Source of the DNA: Streptomyces canus 299MFChir4.1
GTDB taxonomy: Bacteria > Actinomycetota > Actinomycetes > Streptomycetales > Streptomycetaceae
Reading direction: 5' to 3'
DNA length: 64,000 nucleotides
Assembly: GCF_000383615.1 (NCBI RefSeq)
Contig: NZ_KB911615.1
Span: forward strand, 16,606 to 80,605
A program made the translations under genes and the position numbers. The notes beneath the pieces were generated by a model. It had not been told where the DNA came from, ran no database searches, and saw nothing but the letters and a program-made list of their open reading frames with translations. This document shows positions 8,978 through 17,276 of the stretch, in pieces. Position 1 is the first letter of the stretch. Each line of letters begins with the position of its first letter.

Positions 8978-11029
8978 TCAGCCGCTGTGGACGCCCACCT
9001 CGTAGAGCGAGTATCCCCAGTCGGTACCCCGGCCGAGACCGTGGACCCGGACGTAGCGGGCCGGCGTCCCGACGAACTTGGCGGTGTCCAGGCCACCGTC
9101 ACCGGAGGTCGTGGACCAGACGCTCTGCCAGTTCGTCCCGTCCGTCGACAGCTCGATCCGGTACGACTTCCCGTACGCCCGCTCCCAGTCGAGCGTGACC
9201 CTGGAGACCAGGTGGGTGGAGCCCAGGTCGACCTGCCACCACTGGTCGTCGCTCCAGTCGCCGGCCCAGCGGGAGGAGTCGTCGCCGTCGACCGCCCGCC
9301 CCGGCTGATAGCTGGTGAACGGGTTGGACTCCGACGAACTGGCCGTCGCCGGCCTTCTGTCGGCGAGGTTCACGGACGCCTGGTGCCGCTCGGAGGCGCC
9401 CCACGTGTCCAGGTAGGACTCGGCGCCACGGAACAGGTCGTCGACCACACCCTGGCCGCCGACGAGCCGGATGTCCTCGATCCAGTCCGGGATCATGCCG
9501 ACATGGGCGGCGCCGTCCGTGTTGAAGTCGAAGGTGCGCTGCCCGGACGTCTCCTTGTCGATGACCGAGCCGCCGTCGACGCTCTTGAAGGGGTACGTCA
9601 CCTTGTTCGCGGCGTCGGCTCCGCGCGGTGCGGGGTGGTCGCCGATACCGTTGAAGTCGGTGCCGTAGCCGTAGCCCACGCCGTACTTGTCGCGCAGCGC
9701 GTCGGTGCGCTTCGCCTCCGCGGCGAACCCCTCGGAGCCGTGCATGTACTGGGCGACGAAACCGCCGAGGGAGTAGACCCGCTCGGTCCAGTTGAGGTCC
9801 ATCCAGCTGTGCGAGGAGAGCACGCCCGGGTAGTTCGCGGCCTCGAAGATGTCGAGGACCTGCCCGGTGGCCTTGACGCTCATGTGGTCGATCTCGAGCA
9901 TCATCTTGCGTTTCATCATGCCGCGCACGGCGTATTCGCCGAGATCGGTGAGCCCGCGGACGTTGCACTGCGCGGCCTTGTCGTACTCCGGGACCTCGGT
10001 GCCGGCCGGCAGGTCGGCCTCCGCCGCCGAGGCGGCCGTACCGATGGGGTTGTCGTGCTGCGGGCCCTTGCAGGTCTCGGTCTTCCAGAAGGTGCCGGTG
10101 GACAGGAACTGGCCGACGTTGATGGCGGTGCCGAGGCCGCCCTCGTCGAAGCGGACCCCGCACAGGGCGTTGTCGAACTTGTGGCACAGGAACATCGAGC
10201 GCACGCCAAGGCCGTACAGCTCGTCGAGTCCCTTGTCGATGTCCGCCTTGCTGCACTGCCCGATGTCGAGGATCTGCTTGCAGCCGAACGGCTCGGAGGT
10301 CTCGACGCCGAGGACGACCGCCAACTTGCCCTGTTCGATGACCTGTCGGGCCTGCGCGCTGTCGGTGACGATCCGGAACCAGCCCTTGCCGGTGCCGCCG
10401 TACATCCGGTCGACGAAGGCCTGGAGGTCGTACGTCATCCTGGCCTGGAGGCGGATCGAGGTCATCTCGTCACAGCTGCGGTCCTTGAACGGGTAGACCG
10501 AGCAGATCATGCCGTTGGTCACGAGGTCGTTGACGAGCACCCGCTGGCCACCGCGCCAGGCCCGCTCCACCCAGGCGTAGTAGTTGGCCTGATGGGTCAT
10601 CGAGTCGTACGCCGGCCAGTCCTTGAAGGTCGGCCAGCCGACCGGGTCGTGCTTGCCGTCGCCGCCGTGGGTGATGTAGTCGAAGAGGGCGAGGCTGCCG
10701 TCGGGATAGTGCTCGGGGCAGTCCTTGAGCGCGTCGGCGACTCCGGCCTCGGAGTACACCTTGCCGCAGATCAGCCGCCCACCGAAGGCCTCGTTGGAGA
10801 AGAGGTGGTTGTGGGCGTCGATGAACCCTTTCACCTCACCGGCGGAGTCGGTACCGGTGAAGGGCGCTCCGGTGACGTTGATCCCGGCGTCGGGGGTGGG
10901 CCTGGACGTCGGTGTCCACCAGTCGGTGGCCGCCGCACTCGGCGTGGGGCCGAGGAGGGCGGCCAGCACCAGGAAGAGCACGGAGACGGCGGTGATGTTC
11001 TTGCGGCTGCGGCAGAAGCGTCCAGCCAT
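8978..11029 (-). CDS. Secreted amidohydrolase/membrane-dipeptidase (M19)-like protein with C-terminal discoidin domain
   Basis: A 683-residue exported protein. A signal peptide occupies residues 1-34 (basic RFCRSRKN, hydrophobic core, AAA cleavage region). The body resembles metal-dependent hydrolases of the dipeptidase/amidohydrolase group: IDAHNHLF near residue 67, MLEIDHMS and VLSSHSWMD in the middle, GYGTDFNGIGDH later. The last ~130 residues form an F5/8 type C (CBM32-like) carbohydrate-binding domain (SNPFTSYQPGRAVDGDDSSR, WWQVDLGS, VRVHGLGRG). The ATG at 11029 is preferred over 11098 because GAGGG lies nine bases upstream and the signal peptide follows directly. Substrate unknown. Confidence 0.75.
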   Translation of the reverse strand: MAGRFCRSRKNITAVSVLFLVLAALLGPTPSAAATDWWTPTSRPTPDAGINVTGAPFTGTDSAGEVKGFIDAHNHLFSNEAFGGRLICGKVYSEAGVADALKDCPEHYPDGSLALFDYITHGGDGKHDPVGWPTFKDWPAYDSMTHQANYYAWVERAWRGGQRVLVNDLVTNGMICSVYPFKDRSCDEMTSIRLQARMTYDLQAFVDRMYGGTGKGWFRIVTDSAQARQVIEQGKLAVVLGVETSEPFGCKQILDIGQCSKADIDKGLDELYGLGVRSMFLCHKFDNALCGVRFDEGGLGTAINVGQFLSTGTFWKTETCKGPQHDNPIGTAASAAEADLPAGTEVPEYDKAAQCNVRGLTDLGEYAVRGMMKRKMMLEIDHMSVKATGQVLDIFEAANYPGVLSSHSWMDLNWTERVYSLGGFVAQYMHGSEGFAAEAKRTDALRDKYGVGYGYGTDFNGIGDHPAPRGADAANKVTYPFKSVDGGSVIDKETSGQRTFDFNTDGAAHVGMIPDWIEDIRLVGGQGVVDDLFRGAESYLDTWGASERHQASVNLADRRPATASSSESNPFTSYQPGRAVDGDDSSRWAGDWSDDQWWQVDLGSTHLVSRVTLDWERAYGKSYRIELSTDGTNWQSVWSTTSGDGGLDTAKFVGTPARYVRVHGLGRGTDWGYSLYEVGVHSG

Positions 11030-11185
11030 GGCCCACGTCCCTCGGTCGGCGGGGGCGCCGTCGACCGAGGGCGTTTTGACTGCCCCTGGAGTTGTCATGA
11101 CCGGCGCAATAGATGCGTCGAGGATCGCGACCGAGCGCGTTCCGAGTCAAGGGTCCGGGACAGTTGACCTGATACCTGGGGGTCA

Positions 11186-12835
11186 TCAACCGTTCACGCA
11201 GGCCGCCCCGTTGAGAGTGAAAGCGGCGGGCGCGGTGTTCGTGGCACCCTTGCCGCCGATGAACCCGACGGTGACCGAAGCTCCGGCGGCGATGGTGTTG
11301 GTGTAGGAGGCCGGGGTGACGGTCACCGAGCCACCGCTCTGCGCGGCGGTCCCGCCCCACATGGTGGAGACGGTCTGGCCGTCGGCGAAGGTGAAGCCGA
11401 ACTTCCAGCCGGTGACCGCGGAGCTGCCGGTGTTGCGGATGACGATCTCGCCCTGGAAGCCGCCTTGCCACTCACCGACCACGCGGTAGCCCACCGAACA
11501 GCTCCCGGCGGGCGTGTTCGCGGTGGTGACGCCGACCGTCGCCGAGCGGGCCGACCGGTTGCCGGCGGCGTCCCGGGCGTAGACGGCGAAGGAGTAGGCC
11601 GTGCCGGCGGTCAGGCCGGTCACGGTCACCGAGTTCGCGGCCGAGGCCGCGAGCCTGGTCTCGGTGCCCCCGCTGACACGGACGACGTCGTACCCGGCCA
11701 CGCCAACGTTGTCGGTGGACGCCGTCCAGGTCAGCCGGGCCGAGGTCGCCGTGACCGCGGAAGCGGTGGGGGTGCCGGGGGCGGTCGGGGCCTGGGTGTC
11801 GGTGGAGCCACCGCCGAAGACGGTGGCTTCCTTGGCGGTCTGCGCGATGCCGTTGGCTCCGTTGAAGATGCGCTGACCCCATGACGTCATCCGCGCCGGG
11901 TCGAAGTCGAGCACGAGGTCGAGGATCGTATCGGTGTTGCCGCTCCACGACCAGGCCAGATAGCCGAGGTGGAGCTGCTCGGCGGTGGCCATCATGGTGT
12001 CCTCGTCCGGGTCGCCCCACTGGTCGGCGGGGCCGCCGAACTCCCCGATCACGATCGGCAGTTTGGCGCTCACGAAGGCGTTCAGGTAGTCGGTGATCTC
12101 CGCAGCGGTGTCGAAGACGCTGTACATGTGGATCGAGAAGATCAGGTTGCCGGTGGTGTCGGCCGCGTACACGGACTGGGCGTTGGTGCGCATGACCTGC
12201 TGCCAGTCCTGGCCCCAGTTGGGCGCGTCCACCATGATCGTGTGCGCGAAGCCGGCGCTCCGCAGCTTCTGGATCGCGGCGATCGTCGGGGCGGTCCAGC
12301 CGGCCGGGTCGGTGTTGCCCCAGGGCTCGTTGCCGATGTTGATGACGATGTAGTCCTCCTGGCCGGCCAGCACGCTCTTCAGGCCGATCCAGTAGTCGGC
12401 GGCCTGGTCGAGGGTGCCGGCGGCGCTGTCCTCGCCGTAACCGGTGGTGTCGTGCACCTCCAGGACGCAGATGAGCCGGTTGGCCTTGCACTGGGCCACG
12501 ACGTTGGCCACGTCCGCGGCGGTGTTGGCGGTCCAGCGATGGCCGTCGGCGAGGACCACGCGGACAGTGTTGGCGCCCCGCGCCTTGATGTCGGCCAGCG
12601 ACCCCAGCTCGTTCGGGTACCAGGTGTGGGCGTGGTTGACGCCGCGCATCACGAAGTCGTTGCCGTTGCCCTCGACCAGGCGGCCGTTGCTGATGTGCAG
12701 ACCGGCGGCCTGGACGCCGGGCTGCTGGGCGGCCTGGGCCGTGCCGGGAGCGAGCGCGCCGAGCACCACCAGCCCGACGAGGGCCGCCAGCCGTGCCAGG
12801 AGGGTGCCTAAGGGGCTCTTTCTTGTTCTTCTCAC
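11186..12835 (-). CDS. manA: Secreted endo-beta-mannanase, GH5 with FnIII and CBM2 modules
   Basis: A 549-residue exported glycoside hydrolase: signal peptide (RRTRKS, hydrophobic core, AQAA), GH5 catalytic domain at about residues 40-345, a fibronectin type III module (about 355-440) and a C-terminal family 2 carbohydrate-binding module. The acid/base glutamate is in NIGNEPWG and the nucleophile in IGEFGG. MRGVNHAHTWYP and VDAPNWGQDW are typical of the bacterial mannanase subgroup. The GTG at 12835 is chosen because GGAG lies five bases upstream and the signal peptide starts there; the ATG at 12874 overlaps the operator and is rejected. Codon 9 is TTA (12811-12809), implying bldA dependence. 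A CebR box lies 38 bp upstream. Confidence 0.88.
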   Translation of the reverse strand: MRRTRKSPLGTLLARLAALVGLVVLGALAPGTAQAAQQPGVQAAGLHISNGRLVEGNGNDFVMRGVNHAHTWYPNELGSLADIKARGANTVRVVLADGHRWTANTAADVANVVAQCKANRLICVLEVHDTTGYGEDSAAGTLDQAADYWIGLKSVLAGQEDYIVINIGNEPWGNTDPAGWTAPTIAAIQKLRSAGFAHTIMVDAPNWGQDWQQVMRTNAQSVYAADTTGNLIFSIHMYSVFDTAAEITDYLNAFVSAKLPIVIGEFGGPADQWGDPDEDTMMATAEQLHLGYLAWSWSGNTDTILDLVLDFDPARMTSWGQRIFNGANGIAQTAKEATVFGGGSTDTQAPTAPGTPTASAVTATSARLTWTASTDNVGVAGYDVVRVSGGTETRLAASAANSVTVTGLTAGTAYSFAVYARDAAGNRSARSATVGVTTANTPAGSCSVGYRVVGEWQGGFQGEIVIRNTGSSAVTGWKFGFTFADGQTVSTMWGGTAAQSGGSVTVTPASYTNTIAAGASVTVGFIGGKGATNTAPAAFTLNGAACVNG

Positions 12836-12872
12836 TGCGGCTCCAGGGGTGGGTGAGGCGGTCGGAAGAGGC

Positions 12873-12888
12873 ATGGGAGCGCTCCCAT
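12873..12888. promoter_or_regulatory. CebR-type operator
   Basis: Perfect palindrome ATGGGAGCGCTCCCAT; the inner 14 bp TGGGAGCGCTCCCA is the consensus site of the LacI-family repressor CebR, which controls cello-oligosaccharide uptake and cellulases in Streptomyces. It sits 38 bp before the GTG start of the mannanase gene. That CebR itself, rather than a close LacI relative, binds it is inferred from the exact match to the known consensus. Confidence 0.85.
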
Positions 12889-12986
12889 CCAGCCACTTCG
12901 TCGAGTACACGTCAAGACGCGCGACGGCAAAGGGCGCTGACCGCGCATAGTGTTCCGAGCCTCGACCACCGCACCCGGGAGGCACG

Positions 12987-14153
12987 TTGACCACACGACC
13001 CGTCGACCCCGACGCCGTCAACGCCGAGGCCTGGCACGTCTACGGCGACCACCATCTCCGGCGCGGCACCGTCCTGCCGGAGCTGGTGCGGTTCGAGTGG
13101 GGCCCGGGAGGCACCGGCCCGGGCGCGGGGATCCTCGGTGAGCTCGCCGGGCGGCGGGTGCTGGACCTCGGCTGCGGCACGGCCCGGCACGCGGCACATC
13201 TGGTCCGCGTGCACGGCGCCTCGGTTGAGGCGGTCGACTCCTCCCCCACCCAGTACGAACGCGCCCGCGCCCGTTACGGCTCCCTGTCCGGCCTGCGCCT
13301 GATCAGGGCCGACGCCGTCGCACACCTCGGCACGGCGGAACCGTACGACGTCGTCTACTCCGTCAACGCGGTGCCGTACATCGATCCCCGCCGCCTGCTG
13401 CCCGCCCTCGCCACCGCGCTCCGGCCCGGCGGGACGCTGTGCTTCACCGTGCTGCACACCAACTCGCGCGGCGACGGCCCCTCCTGCGTCGTCGAGTCCC
13501 GGCCCGAGCTGCTGCGGCTCGCCGGCGGCGGGGAGACGACCGTGCGGATGTGGGTGCTGACTCCGGAGCTCTGGACGGACCTGCTCGGCGAGCACGGCCT
13601 GCGCGTCGAGGGCGTCGACGTCCTCGACGCGCCGGAGGACGGCAACCACGCCTCGTACCGAATCTTCCGGGTGACCCGGCCCGTCCGGGTCTCCTCCCGC
13701 CCGCGCACGAACCGGGGTCCGGTGCCGCACGCGGCGATCGGGGTCGGCGCCATCCTGTACGGCCCCCAGGGGCTGCTTCTCGGCCGGCACCGGCGCGGCA
13801 CCTGGGAGCTGCCCGGCGGCACGGTGGAACCCGGGGAGTCCCTGCGGGAGACGGTCGTGCGCGAACTCCGCGAGGAGACCGGGATCGAGGCCCGCCCGGC
13901 CGACGTCCGGCTGCTGGGCACGCTCCTCGACGATGTCGACGGCGTGGTGCGGATGACCGTGGCCGCACAGGTCACCGCGTGGCGGGGCGAGCCCTGCGAC
14001 CAGCCGGACGAACGGGTCGGCGACTGGCGCTGGTTCGCCCTGGACCGGCTCCCGGAGAACCTGTTCGTGTGCAGCGCCCAGGGTCTGACCGCCTGGCGCC
14101 CGGACCTGCCGATCGATCACACTCCGGCCCACTTCACGCCGTTCGCCGGCTAG
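12987..14153 (+). CDS. SAM-dependent methyltransferase fused to NUDIX hydrolase
   Basis: A 388-residue two-domain protein. Residues 1 to about 215 are a class I methyltransferase (motif I VLDLGCGTARHAAHL near 53, then acidic SVEAVDSS and AEPYDVVYSVNAVPYI). Residues about 245-388 are a NUDIX domain with a complete Nudix box starting GGTVEPGESLRETV and ending RELREETGIEA. The TTG at 12987 has GGGAGG four bases upstream; no better start is in frame. Divergent from the mannanase gene. Substrates of either domain are unknown; such fusions occur in actinobacteria without a defined role that I can name. Confidence 0.85.
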   Translation: MTTRPVDPDAVNAEAWHVYGDHHLRRGTVLPELVRFEWGPGGTGPGAGILGELAGRRVLDLGCGTARHAAHLVRVHGASVEAVDSSPTQYERARARYGSLSGLRLIRADAVAHLGTAEPYDVVYSVNAVPYIDPRRLLPALATALRPGGTLCFTVLHTNSRGDGPSCVVESRPELLRLAGGGETTVRMWVLTPELWTDLLGEHGLRVEGVDVLDAPEDGNHASYRIFRVTRPVRVSSRPRTNRGPVPHAAIGVGAILYGPQGLLLGRHRRGTWELPGGTVEPGESLRETVVRELREETGIEARPADVRLLGTLLDDVDGVVRMTVAAQVTAWRGEPCDQPDERVGDWRWFALDRLPENLFVCSAQGLTAWRPDLPIDHTPAHFTPFAG

Positions 14154-14201
14154 GAGCCGTGCAACCCCCTCGCAACCTTCCCCGTGCTGCACTCGGCGAC
14201 C

Positions 14202-14588
14202 ATGGACGAGGATTCCGCACCTGCCGGGTACCACGAGGTGCCGCGCGTCGAGCTCACGCCCGCGGCCGCCGAGCTGCTGCGCCGGTTGCGCGAGGCACAC
14301 GGGCCGCTGATGTTCCACCAGTCCGGCGGTTGCTGCGACGGCAGCGCGCCGATGTGCTTCCCGGAGGGCGAGTTCCGCACCGGCGGCTCGGACGTGCTGC
14401 TCGCCGAGCTGGACGTGCCGGGGGTCGGGGAACCGGTGACCTTCTGGATGTCGAGGAGCCAGTACGAGGTGTGGGCCCACACCCGGCTGATCGTCGATGT
14501 CGTCGCGGGCCGGGGCAGCGGATTCTCTCTGGAGGCACCCGAGGGGGTGCGTTTCCTCATCCGTTCGCGTGTGGTCGGCGCTGAGTAG
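14202..14588 (+). CDS. DUF779 family protein
   Basis: About 128 residues with the conserved cysteine-rich core HQSGGCCDGSAPMCFP near residue 40 and the C-terminal LEAPEGVRFLIRSR. DUF779 proteins are frequently encoded beside acetaldehyde dehydrogenases, but none is adjacent here and their function is not established. The ATG at 14202 is chosen; a GTG at 14184 is also in frame. It starts 48 bp after the methyltransferase-NUDIX gene on the same strand and could share its transcript. Confidence 0.8.
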   Translation: MDEDSAPAGYHEVPRVELTPAAAELLRRLREAHGPLMFHQSGGCCDGSAPMCFPEGEFRTGGSDVLLAELDVPGVGEPVTFWMSRSQYEVWAHTRLIVDVVAGRGSGFSLEAPEGVRFLIRSRVVGAE

Positions 14589-14661
14589 CCCCTCGGGTCG
14601 CCGTCGTCTGGTGCACTTCCCCTGAGTTCTGGGACAGTTGACACGACCTCAGGGGAGAGCT

Positions 14662-15900
14662 GTGACGCACCGTCAAAGACGTTCCGGCGCAGGCAGATCG
14701 GTACTCACGTTTCTCGCGGCACTCGGCACACTGGCCGGTGCCGCCCTGGTGGGGGCGGCCCCGGCCGGCGCCGCGCCGGGGTGGACACGGCTCGCGACGG
14801 GCGTGCAGTACGAGCAGTTCGACATCTCCGCGGCCGCGGGACCGGCACATGCCCATGTGATCCGTGTGGACCTGAGCGAGCCCGGCGTGCGGGTGGAGCT
14901 GCTGTATCCGGGGGCGGTGGCCGCGCGGGCCACGGTGTCCCGGCTGGCCACCGCACAGGGCGCCCTCGCGGGGGTGAACGGCGACTTCTTCAACATCTCG
15001 GAGACCCAGCATCCCGGCGTCGAGCCCACCGGCGCGAGCGTGGGCCCGGCGATCGCGCAGGGCCGTGCCCTCAAGGCCGCGGTGCCCAAGGGGCAGCGCT
15101 TCGGGCCCGCGCTGCCGCCCGGCACGAGCACCAGGGACGTGTTCGGCGTGGGCACCGACCGTCGGGCCCGCCTCGACGACCTGGCGCTCGACGGGTCGGT
15201 GCGCACCCCCGAGGGGCAACTGCCACTCGGCGGGCTGAACCAGTACGCGCTGCCCGTCGGTTCGGTCGGGGCGTTCACCTCGGACTGGGGCAGCGCGGCC
15301 CGGGTGCGGGCGACCTGCGGGACGGACCGGGACCGGGCCGCCCCGTGCAGCGCCGACACCTACGAGGTGACGGTCCGGGGCGGGCAGGTGGTCGCCGCGG
15401 CCGACTCCCCGGGCAGCGGGCCGATCGCCGCCGGCACCACCGTGCTCGTGGGCCGGGAGGCGGGCGCGCAGCAGCTGCGGAAGCTCTCGGTCGGCTCGGC
15501 GGTGACCGTGCAGCACCGCCTGGTCGCGGCCTCGGCCGGAATCGCGTACCGCTTCGCGCTCGGCGGTTATCCGGTGCTGGAGGGCGGCCGCCCGCTGTCC
15601 GGGCTCGACGACACGACGTCGGCCGTGCGCACGGCCGTGGGGATCGCGGACAGCGGCCGGCGGCTGTATCTCCTCGCGCTGGACGGGGCGGCCGGCTATC
15701 GCAGTGGGCTGACGATCGCCGAAGTCGCGGACACCATGCGCACGTTGGGCTCGGTCGACGCCTTCAGCCTGGACGGCGGCGGCTCCACGACCATAGCCGC
15801 ACGCAAGCCGGGCGCCGGCACCGTCACCGCGCTCAACCACCCCTCGGGCGGCGCCGAACGGCCCGTGCCGAACGGCATCGGGGTGTTCTCGACGACCTGA
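14662..15900 (+). CDS. Secreted phosphodiester glycosidase (NAGPA-like) family protein
   Basis: A 412-residue exported protein. The signal peptide is residues 1-38 (RQRRSGAGR, hydrophobic stretch, AGAAP). The remainder matches the phosphodiester glycosidase domain (related to N-acetylglucosamine-1-phosphodiester alpha-N-acetylglucosaminidase): GVNGDFFNISE near residue 105, RTAVGIADSGRRLYLLALDG near 325 and AFSLDGGGSTTI near 365. The GTG at 14662 has GGGGAGAG just upstream. Probable extracellular hydrolysis of a sugar-phosphodiester linkage, for example in cell-wall or capsular polymers; the substrate is not known. Confidence 0.8.
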   Translation: MTHRQRRSGAGRSVLTFLAALGTLAGAALVGAAPAGAAPGWTRLATGVQYEQFDISAAAGPAHAHVIRVDLSEPGVRVELLYPGAVAARATVSRLATAQGALAGVNGDFFNISETQHPGVEPTGASVGPAIAQGRALKAAVPKGQRFGPALPPGTSTRDVFGVGTDRRARLDDLALDGSVRTPEGQLPLGGLNQYALPVGSVGAFTSDWGSAARVRATCGTDRDRAAPCSADTYEVTVRGGQVVAAADSPGSGPIAAGTTVLVGREAGAQQLRKLSVGSAVTVQHRLVAASAGIAYRFALGGYPVLEGGRPLSGLDDTTSAVRTAVGIADSGRRLYLLALDGAAGYRSGLTIAEVADTMRTLGSVDAFSLDGGGSTTIAARKPGAGTVTALNHPSGGAERPVPNGIGVFSTT

Positions 15901-15911
15901 GGCGGCCCCGG

Positions 15912-16106
15912 TCAGGGGCGCAGACCGCTGACGATGTCGGCGGTCGCCGTGACGCCGCTGTGAATGGTGGGCGCGAGGCTCGTACCGGCCAGATAGAAGC
16001 CGAGCAGCGCGCACACCAGCGCGTGGGAGAACTTGAGTCCGCCGCTGCGCAGGAAGATCACCGCCAGGATCAGCAGCAGCACCAGTACCGAGATGGAAAT
16101 CGCCAT
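15912..16106 (-). CDS. Small two-helix membrane protein
   Basis: A 64-residue protein with two likely membrane helices (residues about 4-20, SVLVLLLILAVIFL, and about 29-48, ALVCALLGFYLAGTSLAPT). The ATG at 16106 is supported by GGAGG six bases upstream. I recognise it as a type of short conserved hypothetical found in Streptomyces, but no function is known to me. It is convergent with the phosphodiester glycosidase gene (11 bp between stop codons) and stands alone. Confidence 0.7.
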   Translation of the reverse strand: MAISISVLVLLLILAVIFLRSGGLKFSHALVCALLGFYLAGTSLAPTIHSGVTATADIVSGLRP

Positions 16107-16237
16107 GGACAGCCTCCTCCGCCACGCCGCCGGGTCCGTTTCGCGGCGTTCGGCCGTAAGTGTGGCGTAGCGGAGGGTTCGTCCGGGCGGCTGAAGTGTC
16201 CTCCGAACGAGTAGTGTTCGCGCCCGCTCGCAAGCGC

Positions 16238-17095
16238 CTACCGGTGGGCGTCCAGGAAGGCCTCCAGGCCCGCCAGGTCGTCGGTGTTGAAGTGGTCGAC
16301 GTCGGCGGCGAGGAGCTCGGTCCACAGCGCGTCCCGGGCAGGCCCGGCCAGGTCCGGAGTGGCCCAGAACCGCACCTTCTGCCCGCGCGCGTGGGCCTGC
16401 TGGACGATGCTCCGCAGCTTCTGCCGCTCGGCGTCGGGGAAGGCGCCCTCGCCGAGCCAGGTGAAGTTGAGGGTCCAGTTGTCGCTGATCAGCGGGATGA
16501 GGGAGGCGGGCGCGGCGGTGCCGAGGTCGGCGAGCCGGCCGTCGTAGAAGGCCCGGCGCACTCTCTGGGCCTCCAGCGGGATGCGGGCGGCGCGGTCGCC
16601 GGAGATCACGGCGATGACGGGGCCGGGGACGGTCTTGCCGTGCACGTACGTGGTGAACAGATGCCGGTAGCGCCGCAGATGGCGGTCGAGTTCGAGGTAG
16701 GTCGAGGAGCCCTCGGTCTTGATGTCGACGAGCAGTTGGAGGGGGTGATGGCGACCCCGGTACACGGAACCTCGGTTGGCCTTGACGATCCTGGCCAGCG
16801 GGTCGAGGTAGAGGGACTCCAGGGTGCGCGTCGGGTCGAGGTCGTCCACGGTGTGGCCGACGAGGAGCTGGTCGCCGACGAGGAAGATGTCCGCCTCGAC
16901 GCTGCCGAAACGGTGGTCGAGGGCGTCCAGGAGGGGGCGCGGGTGTTCGTAGTCGTTGTGGGCGTGGGCGCGCCACAGCGGACGGGGGCGGTGCTCGGTG
17001 CTGTCGGCCCACGCGCTGGCGGCGGGCGGGGCCAGGGTCGCCGCGGCCGCGGCGCCGAGGGCGGTGAGGGCTCTGCGACGGGTGATGAGGGCCAT
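16238..17095 (-). CDS. Exported glycerophosphodiester phosphodiesterase / PI-PLC-like protein
   Basis: A 285-residue exported enzyme of the TIM-barrel phosphodiesterase superfamily. Residues 1-30 form a twin-arginine-type signal (TRRRALTALG then hydrophobic, ASAWA). Catalytic-type motifs are RAHAHNDYEHPRPLLDALDH near residue 42 and SVEADIFLVGDQLLVGH. The ATG at 17095 has GGGAGG just upstream; an ATG at 17128 is weaker and would bury the signal peptide. Expected to cleave glycerophosphodiesters or phosphoinositide-like lipids outside the cell. Confidence 0.8.
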   Translation of the reverse strand: MALITRRRALTALGAAAAATLAPPAASAWADSTEHRPRPLWRAHAHNDYEHPRPLLDALDHRFGSVEADIFLVGDQLLVGHTVDDLDPTRTLESLYLDPLARIVKANRGSVYRGRHHPLQLLVDIKTEGSSTYLELDRHLRRYRHLFTTYVHGKTVPGPVIAVISGDRAARIPLEAQRVRRAFYDGRLADLGTAAPASLIPLISDNWTLNFTWLGEGAFPDAERQKLRSIVQQAHARGQKVRFWATPDLAGPARDALWTELLAADVDHFNTDDLAGLEAFLDAHR

Positions 17096-17227
17096 GTTCT
17101 GCCTCCCTGTGGGGCGGGTCGGAACCACAGGGAGTATGGGGCCCTTCGGCCCTCAATGGACCTGTACGTGACAGGAGTTGGCCGGACCGCCGCCGCCCGT
17201 TCACTCCTTCCGCGCAGGCGCACGGAA

Positions 17228-17253
17228 AAGCCCGCCCCAGGTGGGGCGGGCTT
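17228..17253 (-). terminator. Intrinsic terminator of the acyl-CoA dehydrogenase operon
   Basis: Perfect 11-bp stem (17228-17238 with 17243-17253), four-base loop. Read on the minus strand the stem is followed by a T-run, and it lies 24 bp after the stop codon at 17277, so it ends the three-gene operon. Confidence 0.75.
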
Positions 17254-17276
17254 CACCGTCGTTCGCCGGGTGACGC

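Noticed and set aside
8384..11167. A 927-codon open frame antisense to TetR and the secreted hydrolase
   Set aside because: Same shadow pattern; it crosses two real genes and their spacer and shows no recognisable fold.
12874..12874. ATG at 12874 as the mannanase start
   Set aside because: It lies inside the CebR palindrome, lacks a proper ribosome site and would place 13 unrelated residues before the signal peptide; the GTG at 12835 is well supported.
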